DNA of 5,813 nucleotides from CAYFXA01 sp964347135. GTDB taxonomy: Bacteria; Patescibacteriota; Microgenomatia; PFEM01; JAHIFH01. A program made the position numbers and the translations under genes. Positions 1 to 5,471 of the stretch are shown one piece after another. The notes beneath the pieces were generated by a model that saw only the letters and a list, made by a program, of their open reading frames with translations, had not been told where the DNA came from and made no database searches. The stretch is from assembly GCA_964347135.1 (NCBI GenBank), contig CAYFXA010000028.1, forward strand, positions 1 to 5,813, given 5' to 3'. Position 1 is the stretch's first letter. Each line of letters opens with the position of its first letter.

Positions 1-29
1 TTGCTCCTATCTCTTTCTTGAGGTATAAT
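1..29 (+). promoter_or_regulatory. sigma70-type promoter for tRNA-Thr
   Basis: A perfect -10 box TATAAT lies at 24-29, and a -35-like TTGCTC at 1-6 is separated from it by 17 bp. The predicted transcription start near 36 falls a few bases before the mature tRNA end at 42. The -35 matches the consensus only in its TTG and one further position. The left window edge touches the box, so any upstream element is not visible. Confidence 0.75.
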
Positions 30-41
30 ATAACTACTCCT

Positions 42-114
42 GCCGCCTTAGCTCAGTGGTTAGAGCAACTGTTTTGTAAACAGTAGGTCCTCGGTTCGAA
101 TCCGAGAGGCGGCT
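42..114 (+). tRNA. trnT: tRNA-Thr, anticodon UGU
   Basis: A complete cloverleaf can be folded by eye. The 7-bp acceptor stem pairs GCCGCCT (42-48) with AGGCGGC (107-113). The D stem is GCTC/GAGC (51-54, 63-66), the anticodon stem is ACTGT/ACAGT (68-72, 80-84) with TGT at 75-77, and the T stem is CTCGG/CCGAG around TTCGAAT. The first two acceptor pairs, G1-C72 and C2-G71, agree with bacterial threonine identity. The discriminator (114) is U, where A is more usual in bacterial tRNA-Thr. CCA is not encoded, so it must be added after transcription. No terminator hairpin is visible before the next gene, so read-through into it is possible. Confidence 0.96.
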
Positions 115-164
115 CAAAACTCATTGATTTTTCAAAAAACTAATAGTAATCTTAAAGTATAACT

Positions 165-524
165 ATGCCAAGCACAAAAAAACCCTGTCGAACCTGCGGA
201 AAAGAGTTTTTGATTATCGAACAAGAGCAAAAATTCATCAATGAACGAGGCTTACCTCTTCCTGATGAGTGCCCTACTTGCCGCCAAGCCCGAAGAGAAA
301 AATTAAGGGGTGGGAGAAAACTTTATCGCGCCAAGTGTCAGGATTGTAAAAAGGATATTATTGTCAGTTACGAACCTTCAACGATTAAAAGTAAAATCTT
401 ATGCTTTGACTGCTACAAAAAATACACCGAATCTCATGATTTCATTATCAAAGAAAATGGAGAAACCAAAGAGCCCAAAACAAGCCAGGATGTATTTGTT
501 AATCAAGAAAAAAAAGAAAAATGA
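165..524 (+). CDS. small double zinc-finger protein (zf_Tbcl-like, CPR type)
   Basis: This is a 119-residue soluble protein with two four-cysteine metal sites. The first is C8-x2-C11 ... C36-x2-C39, with the pattern CGKEF, a glutamate-rich stretch, then CPTCRQARR; this resembles the probable zinc-ribbon/treble-clef family zf_Tbcl. The second is C58-x2-C61 ... C80-x2-C83, ending CFDCY. The C-terminal tail (residues 95-119) is charged and low in complexity, ending in a Lys/Glu run. There is no signal peptide or membrane segment. No Shine-Dalgarno sequence precedes the ATG, and no convincing promoter lies in the 50-bp gap after the tRNA, so the gene may share the tRNA transcript. Its TGA stop overlaps the next start as ATGA. 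In many CPR proteins I recall this double finger as the N-terminus of a longer Cys-rich chain, so it may be the front half of a split or frameshifted protein. Nucleic-acid or protein binding is plausible, but the molecular role is unknown. Confidence 0.88.
   Translation: MPSTKKPCRTCGKEFLIIEQEQKFINERGLPLPDECPTCRQARREKLRGGRKLYRAKCQDCKKDIIVSYEPSTIKSKILCFDCYKKYTESHDFIIKENGETKEPKTSQDVFVNQEKKEK
508..524 (+). other. A8 run and ATGA overlap: possible -1 slippage site
   Basis: Eight consecutive A (508-515), then G, then five A (517-521), end directly in ATGA. In the frame of the upstream gene the run reads GAA AAA AAA GAA AAA TGA, which contains the slippery pattern A AAA AAA at 509-515. A one-base backward slip would read AGA AAA ATG and continue into the downstream gene, because the -1 frame is open from 503 onward. 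This would give a fused protein of about 426 residues. The alternatives are plain stop-start translational coupling, transcriptional slippage, or a homopolymer sequencing error. Confidence 0.45.
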
Positions 525-1444
525 TTCCTGTTAGCTTCGAAGAGTTTTATACTCGTTATCTCCAATTGCTTGACTCTTTACCCAAACCACCACTTCACAA
601 TCAACGTTGCGACAATTGTGAATGGGGTGATTTTAACTATACCAGCAAAAATCTTCTTTATACTTATGATAATGCCCGCTGTCAAGACGGAACTTACCTA
701 AACGCCTCCTATTTAGCCACCAACTGTCTTGATTGTGATTACGCGGTCGAATCAGAACTTTGTTACGACTCGGTTGACCCCGTCAAGAGTTTCAATACTC
801 ATTTCTGTAATTATTGTATCCGCCTCAGGGACTCCTATTTCTGCTATGATTGTGGTGATTCTCACCACCTTTTTGGTTGTGTTTATCTAAGGAACAAATC
901 ACACTGTATTTTTAATCGCCAATACTCAGAACAAGAATACGAAGAAAGAGTTAAAGAGCTTCTTAAACAACCTCCTTATGAAATTTACAAAAAAGTTGAT
1001 GAATTAATCAATTATTTTCCCACAACCCAGACTAGAGTCACCCGCTCTGAAAACTCCGATTATTGCAACCACGTTCACTACAGTAAAAATATGTATCTTT
1101 GCTTTGATGCTGTTCACAGTCAAGATTGTGGCTATGTTTATGATTCTCATAATAATCGGGATTGTTGGGATATGAATTGGAGCGTAAGAAACGAGCTTAG
1201 TTATCAAGTAACCGACAGTGGCAGCCTGTATGACTGCGCTTTTATCAATTATTCGGACCGCTGCCGCAACAGTTGGTTTTTGAACAACTGCCGCGACATC
1301 AAAAGTTGTTTTGGCTGTGTTAATTTAGACCACAAAGAATACTGTCTTCTTAACCAGCAACTTTCTCCTGAAAAATATAAGGAAATCGTGGAAAAATTAA
1401 AAAGCGATTTTAAATTATCGGCTCCTCGAATTTTGCGCTGGTAG
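521..1444 (+). CDS. cysteine-rich repeat protein of the CPR zinc-finger-associated type
   Basis: This 307-residue protein has 22 cysteines, mostly within short aromatic or polar repeats (YC, LC, DC, NC). There is no signal peptide or membrane helix, so it is probably cytoplasmic and metal-binding. It consists of two related halves. Residues 30-150 end with FGCVYLRNKSHCIFN plus a YSEQEYEERVKELLK helix. Residues 177-296 end with FGCVNLDHKEYCLLN plus a LSPEKYKEIVEKLKS helix. The matching signatures lie 146 residues apart. The N-terminal FEEFYTRYLQLLDSLPKPPL segment resembles the linker that in longer CPR homologues follows the double zinc finger. Translation starts at the ATG overlapping the upstream stop, preceded by an A-rich tract rather than a Shine-Dalgarno sequence, so coupling or frameshifting is likely. 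The 3' end overlaps the convergent ATPase gene by 35 bp. The family is recognised from memory of CPR genomes; its biochemical function is unknown. Confidence 0.87.
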   Translation: MIPVSFEEFYTRYLQLLDSLPKPPLHNQRCDNCEWGDFNYTSKNLLYTYDNARCQDGTYLNASYLATNCLDCDYAVESELCYDSVDPVKSFNTHFCNYCIRLRDSYFCYDCGDSHHLFGCVYLRNKSHCIFNRQYSEQEYEERVKELLKQPPYEIYKKVDELINYFPTTQTRVTRSENSDYCNHVHYSKNMYLCFDAVHSQDCGYVYDSHNNRDCWDMNWSVRNELSYQVTDSGSLYDCAFINYSDRCRNSWFLNNCRDIKSCFGCVNLDHKEYCLLNQQLSPEKYKEIVEKLKSDFKLSAPRILRW

Positions 1445-3773
1445 CTTTAACTACTTCTGCTCCACCACTAATCTGGTTAATCTCATTCTCAATTATATGC
1501 CTCGGTCGACCGTAATTCTTTCTTGAAAAATCAATCACTTCTTGGGAAACATCGCGTTTTGGTGATTCAAGGTCTATTGTTCGTCCAGAAAAAGGCTGAG
1601 TGGTCTTCGTATCAATCGATAGTTTGAGATACATCTCTCGGAAATTCAAATTCAAAAAGTCCTGGGCTGAAAAAACCGGGCTGAATTCTTTTTCCAAAAT
1701 AACGCTGTCTTCCCCACCCGTGCGAAAGGCAATGACCGAACTAACATTGCCAAAAATTGATTTCATAATCTCTGGCTCAAGCTGACCCGTGAATTGGTGG
1801 GCGAGGGTCAAATTAAGCCGATATTTTCTCGCTTCAGAAAGAATCGTGTTAAAAGCTGAAGTGGCGAAGTTTTGAAACTCATCAATGTAAACATAATGGT
1901 CAACTCTTTCCTTTTCCGGCACCTTAGCCCGGGCCAAAGCGGCTTCCTGCATCTTGGTAATAATCATTGAACCCAAAAGGGCGCTGTTTTCCTCACTCAA
2001 TTGTCCTTTGGAAAGATTGGCAATAAAAATTTTATTCTGGTTAATAATTTTTTCAAAATCAAGGGCGTTTTGAGTCTGACCAACACAGTTTCTGATTGCT
2101 GGATTTGAAAGAAATTCTCCCACTTTATTCAACAAAGGCACAATCGCCTCACTAGCAAAGCGATCGCTCCAAGACATAAACTCTTGGGTCCAAAAGTTTT
2201 TGACAATTGGGTCGCGAATCTGATTAATCACTTTTTGGCGATAGTCTTTGTCAGTCAGAAGTTTGGGAACGGCAAGGATTGAAGAATCAGGTGTTTCTAA
2301 AAGAGCCATAACGGTGTAACGAGCAATCTGTTCCATTCGCGGTGTCCATTCAGCCCAAAATAGCTTTTTGAAAATGGAGATAAAGCCAGTGGTAACGATG
2401 TGTTTTTTTTGGGCATCATAAGTTGTTTCTAAAATATTAAAAGCAATAGGAAAATCAGCATCGGGTGGATTAAAATAAATCGTATCTTTGATTCTTGACT
2501 TAGGCACATATTTAATCACCGTTTCCGCTGACTCTCCGTGGGGATCAATCAAAGTTAAACCCTTGTTATGCTTCAAATCCTCAATCAACAAAATCTCCAG
2601 TAATTTGGATTTACCCATGCCCGTTTTTCCAATCACGTAAAGATGCCGTTGACGGTCAGCCCTTTTAATGCCAAACTTTTTGTTTTCATTGCGAAAACTT
2701 GTTTCCCCAAAAATTGTTACTTCTTCTTCAGAAAATTGGCCTTCAAGAGGCAGCTTGTCTGGTGGGGCACCTTTTCTTGAAGTGGTTTGAGGCACATTGG
2801 GTGCCTGAGTTTCAGAGGAAGGTAGGTGGTAAATCGTGGCAATTTCCTTGGGAGAGAGTAAAAATCCTTTACCTTCAAATATTCTCGAACGGTAAAGATT
2901 AACAAACATGTTCTTTTTCAGAGGTAATAAAAGTTTAGTTTTCTGAAGTTTATTGACTCCCTCGGTGTCTTTGAAAATATCAATGATTCCCTTGAGCATT
3001 GTTTCAGCCGTATTTTTATCCTTGGCCCAATAAACAAGGCGAATTTTACTTCGATAGAGCCTTTGAGCAAGTTTTCCTTTGGCTCCTTTTGTTTTTTTCT
3101 CTTGCCTGCTTCTTAGATTGAAAAAAATACTTTGCCAACCCCTTAACCACCACTTACCACTCTCAGGATAAAGAGAAAATTGAAGCCAAAACTGTTCATT
3201 CGTGCCCGCTCGAGAAAGAAAACCAGCTATTTTTCCTAAAGGGTCAGGAGAATCTTCGCTTTCAAAGGTTTTAAGAGGTAAAATTTCTTGTCCTTTAAGC
3301 TTCATTTCAGCACACGCAGGCACTAGTGAAGAAGAAATTTGTTTTGAGTAGTCGTCAACAACCGTAATCTCGGCGTTAGGATAGTTAGCATAAATCTGGC
3401 TTTCAGCCGCTTTTTGATAGGCTTCAGAAACAACAATAAAAAAGTAAATATTGGGTCCAAGGGAAACCATTTCCAAAGAGAAAAAGTTTTTTTTACTCAT
3501 TCCAAGCTTGTTTTTGGTCCAAAGCAATGAATGGAGAGTATTTAATACCTCAGCAAAAATGGGCTGGTCTTTTTCTTCGCCTCGGGGCAAAAAAACCTGA
3601 AGAACAACTGGCTTTTCTATAACGGCTTTTCCTTCTTTGACCTTTCCAGAAAGTAAATAAAAATCAATAATTGGCTTAATAAAGCGAAAAAAAACAAAAA
3701 CTAGTATAAGAAGGATAAAAGAAGAAACAAAAAAAGTGATAATTCGAGAAATAGTGGCGAGTAATGCCTCCAT
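1410..3773 (-). CDS. membrane-anchored TraD/VirD4/HerA-like ATPase (type IV secretion coupling-protein family)
   Basis: This 787-residue protein is a probable DNA-translocating motor ATPase. One N-terminal membrane segment (about 11-32) anchors it. A predicted cytoplasmic domain (about 50-310) carries no motif I can assign to a function. A low-complexity Pro/Ser/Thr linker (about 317-345) leads to the ATPase core. The core contains Walker A GKTGMGKS (382-389), a LIDPHGE strand (408-414) typical of HerA/TraD relatives, Walker B YVYIDEF (627-633, with D631 and E632), and LAHQF (657-661). A FRTGG segment (683-687) and an NFREMYLKL segment (710-718) follow. I chose the ATG at 3773 because it precedes the membrane segment and sits just after an extended -10 box. 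The in-frame start at 3950 would add 59 residues antisense to the divergent methyltransferase. No relaxase, VirB-type or pilus gene is adjacent, so conjugation is not supported by context. DNA uptake, DNA export or another substrate are all possible. Confidence 0.93.
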   Translation of the reverse strand: MEALLATISRIITFFVSSFILLILVFVFFRFIKPIIDFYLLSGKVKEGKAVIEKPVVLQVFLPRGEEKDQPIFAEVLNTLHSLLWTKNKLGMSKKNFFSLEMVSLGPNIYFFIVVSEAYQKAAESQIYANYPNAEITVVDDYSKQISSSLVPACAEMKLKGQEILPLKTFESEDSPDPLGKIAGFLSRAGTNEQFWLQFSLYPESGKWWLRGWQSIFFNLRSRQEKKTKGAKGKLAQRLYRSKIRLVYWAKDKNTAETMLKGIIDIFKDTEGVNKLQKTKLLLPLKKNMFVNLYRSRIFEGKGFLLSPKEIATIYHLPSSETQAPNVPQTTSRKGAPPDKLPLEGQFSEEEVTIFGETSFRNENKKFGIKRADRQRHLYVIGKTGMGKSKLLEILLIEDLKHNKGLTLIDPHGESAETVIKYVPKSRIKDTIYFNPPDADFPIAFNILETTYDAQKKHIVTTGFISIFKKLFWAEWTPRMEQIARYTVMALLETPDSSILAVPKLLTDKDYRQKVINQIRDPIVKNFWTQEFMSWSDRFASEAIVPLLNKVGEFLSNPAIRNCVGQTQNALDFEKIINQNKIFIANLSKGQLSEENSALLGSMIITKMQEAALARAKVPEKERVDHYVYIDEFQNFATSAFNTILSEARKYRLNLTLAHQFTGQLEPEIMKSIFGNVSSVIAFRTGGEDSVILEKEFSPVFSAQDFLNLNFREMYLKLSIDTKTTQPFSGRTIDLESPKRDVSQEVIDFSRKNYGRPRHIIENEINQISGGAEVVKATSAKFEEPII

Positions 3774-3783
3774 CCTAAGATAA

Positions 3784-3792
3784 AGTATACCA
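3784..3792 (-). promoter_or_regulatory. extended -10 promoter for the ATPase gene
   Basis: On the minus strand, TGG followed by TATACT forms an extended -10 element (3792 down to 3784). The expected start of transcription near 3776 leaves only about three bases before the ATG at 3773, so the mRNA should be nearly leaderless with no room for a ribosome binding site. The -35 region (ATAAAG at about 3812-3807) is a poor match, as is common with extended -10 promoters. Confidence 0.6.
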
Positions 3793-3811
3793 CAACCAGC
3801 GGTTTTCTTTA

Positions 3812-3820
3812 TGATAAAAT
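3812..3820 (+). promoter_or_regulatory. extended -10 promoter for the methyltransferase gene
   Basis: TGA followed by TAAAAT (3812-3820) forms an extended -10 element. Counting 6-7 bases downstream places the transcription start at or next to the A of the ATG at 3827, which predicts a leaderless mRNA. No Shine-Dalgarno sequence is present. The -35 window (about 3792-3797, ACAACC) is weak and lies over the -10 element of the opposite-strand promoter. Confidence 0.55.
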
Positions 3821-3826
3821 CGAAAT

Positions 3827-4741
3827 ATGGAAGAAGGAAAAGAGGAAAACATTCCTTCAGCTGAAAGAAAAGAAGTCTTCGGCCCATTGCCTGATGCCAG
3901 GCTAATAAAGAAAAAGTTGACACAAAAATTTCCTCTACCAAGAAGTCCACTAATAAGGATTGACTTTAGGCGGGAAGGTAGAACACATCCTTCAATAACG
4001 CCTGAAGCTGTTTTTCCTCATGCCTTAAACAACTATGAGATAGCTTCAAGACATCTAAGGGAAGCTGGAAGAGGAAAAGAAAGCTCATTAGATGTGCTTG
4101 AAGTAGGCTGCGGAACAGGTTGGGGTGCTAGATATTTGGTTGATAACTTAGAAAGCCTTCAAATTACCGCAACAAATAGAGTCATCGGCAAGAAAGACGA
4201 GAGAGTTATGGAGTATGCTAAAAACGTTTTTACAACACCAAGGCTAAATTTCGCTGAGGCTGATGCTACTAGGTTAGCGGAGCAATATGGTAAAGATAAA
4301 TTTGATGCCATTATTATGCTTGAGGTAATTGAACATATTCCAAGAGAACAACATGAAGAAGTAATTCAGCAAATACTTCAAGTTTTAAAACCTGACGGGA
4401 TATTTCTAATGTCAACTCCTTCAAGAGAAGGTTACGGAAAAACAAAAAGCGGGCCTGAGGGTGGCGACCATGTTTGGGTTTATGGCAACAGAAGGGATTT
4501 AATCAACCTAATCTCACCACATTTTAAAGATGTAGGAGTCAATAGGATGGTTAATAAAATCCACACCTCAACGTGGGGACAAAGCAAAACGAGAGACTTA
4601 CTATTGGCTTACGGATTACCCGCTCCAAAAGAGATGTTTACTAATTATCAATACAAAAAAGGTGATGAATCCACAGACCAAAGACATGTCGAGGATAGAG
4701 ATACTTGTGGTTGGTTTGTAGTCACCAAGAAGCCAGGCTAG
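3827..4741 (+). CDS. class I SAM-dependent methyltransferase
   Basis: This 304-residue protein has a Rossmann-type SAM-binding domain. Motif I is VLEVGCGTG at 90-98, an acidic ADAT segment lies at 145-148, the motif FDAIIMLEVIEHI is at 159-171, and LKPDGIFLMSTPS at 187-199 forms the later strands. The order and sequence match the Methyltransf_11/23/25 type. The substrate cannot be told from sequence. The N-terminal 60 residues and the C-terminal 210-304, which include a DHVWVYG segment and aromatic or charged stretches, probably shape the acceptor site. The second strand ends ATN (115-117), where most relatives have an Asp or Glu that holds the SAM ribose. Arginine is written AGA or AGG in 22 of 23 cases, unlike the neighbouring genes, which hints at a different origin. 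The start is the ATG right after an extended -10 box. The stop overlaps the convergent VanW-type gene within CTAG. Confidence 0.92.
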   Translation: MEEGKEENIPSAERKEVFGPLPDARLIKKKLTQKFPLPRSPLIRIDFRREGRTHPSITPEAVFPHALNNYEIASRHLREAGRGKESSLDVLEVGCGTGWGARYLVDNLESLQITATNRVIGKKDERVMEYAKNVFTTPRLNFAEADATRLAEQYGKDKFDAIIMLEVIEHIPREQHEEVIQQILQVLKPDGIFLMSTPSREGYGKTKSGPEGGDHVWVYGNRRDLINLISPHFKDVGVNRMVNKIHTSTWGQSKTRDLLLAYGLPAPKEMFTNYQYKKGDESTDQRHVEDRDTCGWFVVTKKPG

Positions 4742-5400
4742 CTTTCCAAAATCTTCAACAATACTTTCTGATTAGATATTTCAAATGAAAAACTCACCGA
4801 ATAATCATAACTATTAATAATATATAAGTTCTGGTTTTGGCTTTGGGAACGAATGGAAGTGCCGTATTTTTTAGGAACACCAGGAATTGGAGCGAAATTG
4901 TGACCATTAGGAGCAATTACTGTTAAACCAGCTTCAGATGCGACCCAATTCATTAATGAAGCCAAATGGCAAACGCCATTACCCCCCAATCCCCAAACGC
5001 TTTTATAACCCTCTGTTGTCAGAAACTCTGAATTAATGGCCACGATTGGATAAGAATACTCCGATAAAACATTCTTATGGAAAGAGAAAACCTCACCTGG
5101 TTGGAGAACAAAAGAAACCTCAAAAGGCTTTCTTGCCCAACCCCAGTCAATTTTTGAACTTTTAACATCACCTTTTAAATAATGAAGGGCAAGCAAAATA
5201 TTATCAGCAAAGCCTTGATTAGCCTTGGGATCTTCATCCCTAATCGTCAAATCCAATAAATGCTCTGCCAAAACAACCTCCTGCTGATTGAAAACAAGCA
5301 GGCGTTCGGGAATTGGTGACAGCAAAGGTTCAGGAGCGGGCGAGGTGGGTTGGGCAAGAGCCGAAACCAAAGTAGCAAAAGCCAAGAGTTGCTCTTTCAT
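4738..5400 (-). CDS. secreted VanW-domain protein
   Basis: This protein has 220 residues from the ATG at 5400. The N-terminus looks like a signal peptide: K2, a hydrophobic run at 5-16, and an ALA cleavage site after A16. A Pro-rich spacer (18-31) follows. Residues about 33-85 are a helix-rich region of unknown role. The rest resembles the VanW domain: VLQPGEVFSFHKNV at 98-111, then GLGGNGVCHLASLMNWVASEAGL at 137-159 (the GGGxCQ-type motif, with C144), then GHNF with H167. VanW domains occur in vancomycin-resistance clusters and many envelope proteins, but their biochemical activity is not established. No resistance genes accompany it here. Start choice is open: TTG at 5406 lies 7 bases after a GAGG, whereas the ATG lies 13 bases after it. 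The TTG at 5409 is also in frame. The usual GGG-x-CQ signature is altered to GGNGVCH. Confidence 0.8.
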   Translation of the reverse strand: MKEQLLAFATLVSALAQPTSPAPEPLLSPIPERLLVFNQQEVVLAEHLLDLTIRDEDPKANQGFADNILLALHYLKGDVKSSKIDWGWARKPFEVSFVLQPGEVFSFHKNVLSEYSYPIVAINSEFLTTEGYKSVWGLGGNGVCHLASLMNWVASEAGLTVIAPNGHNFAPIPGVPKKYGTSIRSQSQNQNLYIINSYDYSVSFSFEISNQKVLLKILES

Positions 5401-5413
5401 AACCAACAAAAAG

Positions 5414-5433
5414 CCTCTATATTTATCTAGAGG
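5414..5433 (-). promoter_or_regulatory. stem-loop in the VanW gene leader
   Basis: CCTCTA (5433-5428) and TAGAGG (5419-5414) form a perfect 6-bp stem with an 8-base loop on the minus strand, followed by C and five T. It begins within about two bases of the transcription start predicted from the TATAAT at 5448-5443. The 3' arm contains the only GAGG Shine-Dalgarno-like sequence before the VanW-type gene, so the folded form would hide it. The stem plus T-run could also be a weak rho-independent terminator for the upstream S41 gene. Sequence alone cannot separate these readings. Confidence 0.5.
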
Positions 5434-5442
5434 ATGGGGTTT

Positions 5443-5448
5443 ATTATA
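5443..5448 (-). promoter_or_regulatory. -10 box upstream of the VanW-type gene
   Basis: A perfect TATAAT is read on the minus strand in the 62-71 bp gap between the S41 stop and the VanW-type start. No matching -35 hexamer is found at 16-18 bp spacing (the 17-bp position reads GATCAA), and there is no TG extension, so the promoter is supported only by its -10. The predicted start of transcription is near 5435. Confidence 0.45.
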
Positions 5449-5471
5449 CCTTAGAGAGGCAAGTTTTGATC

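Noticed and set aside
115..164. Possible promoter or terminator between the tRNA and the first CDS
   Set aside because: TTGATT (124-129) and TATAAC (158-163) occur, but the spacing is 28 bp and the start would fall after the ATG. The T-run/A-run pair has no GC stem.
310..534. 74-codon plus-strand open frame
   Set aside because: It lies out of frame within the double zinc-finger gene, runs into the Lys-rich A tract, and has no start signal; a shadow frame.
1004..1207. 67-codon minus-strand open frame with hydrophobic Ile-rich sequence
   Set aside because: It is the complement of the Cys-rich repeat region; the Ile/Val richness comes from antisense reading of Asp, Asn and Tyr codons.
1600..1785. 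61-codon plus-strand open frame
   Set aside because: It lies antisense to the conserved C-terminal part of the ATPase and has no start signal or known motif.
2699..2905. Short open frames on both strands inside the ATPase linker region
   Set aside because: Both lie inside the ATPase coding frame between the N-terminal domain and Walker A; neither shows a start signal or a family motif.
3774..3950. N-terminal extension of the ATPase gene to the ATG at 3950
   Set aside because: It lies antisense to the first 124 bases of the methyltransferase, crosses the divergent promoter region, and adds no recognisable domain before the expected membrane anchor at the 3773 start.
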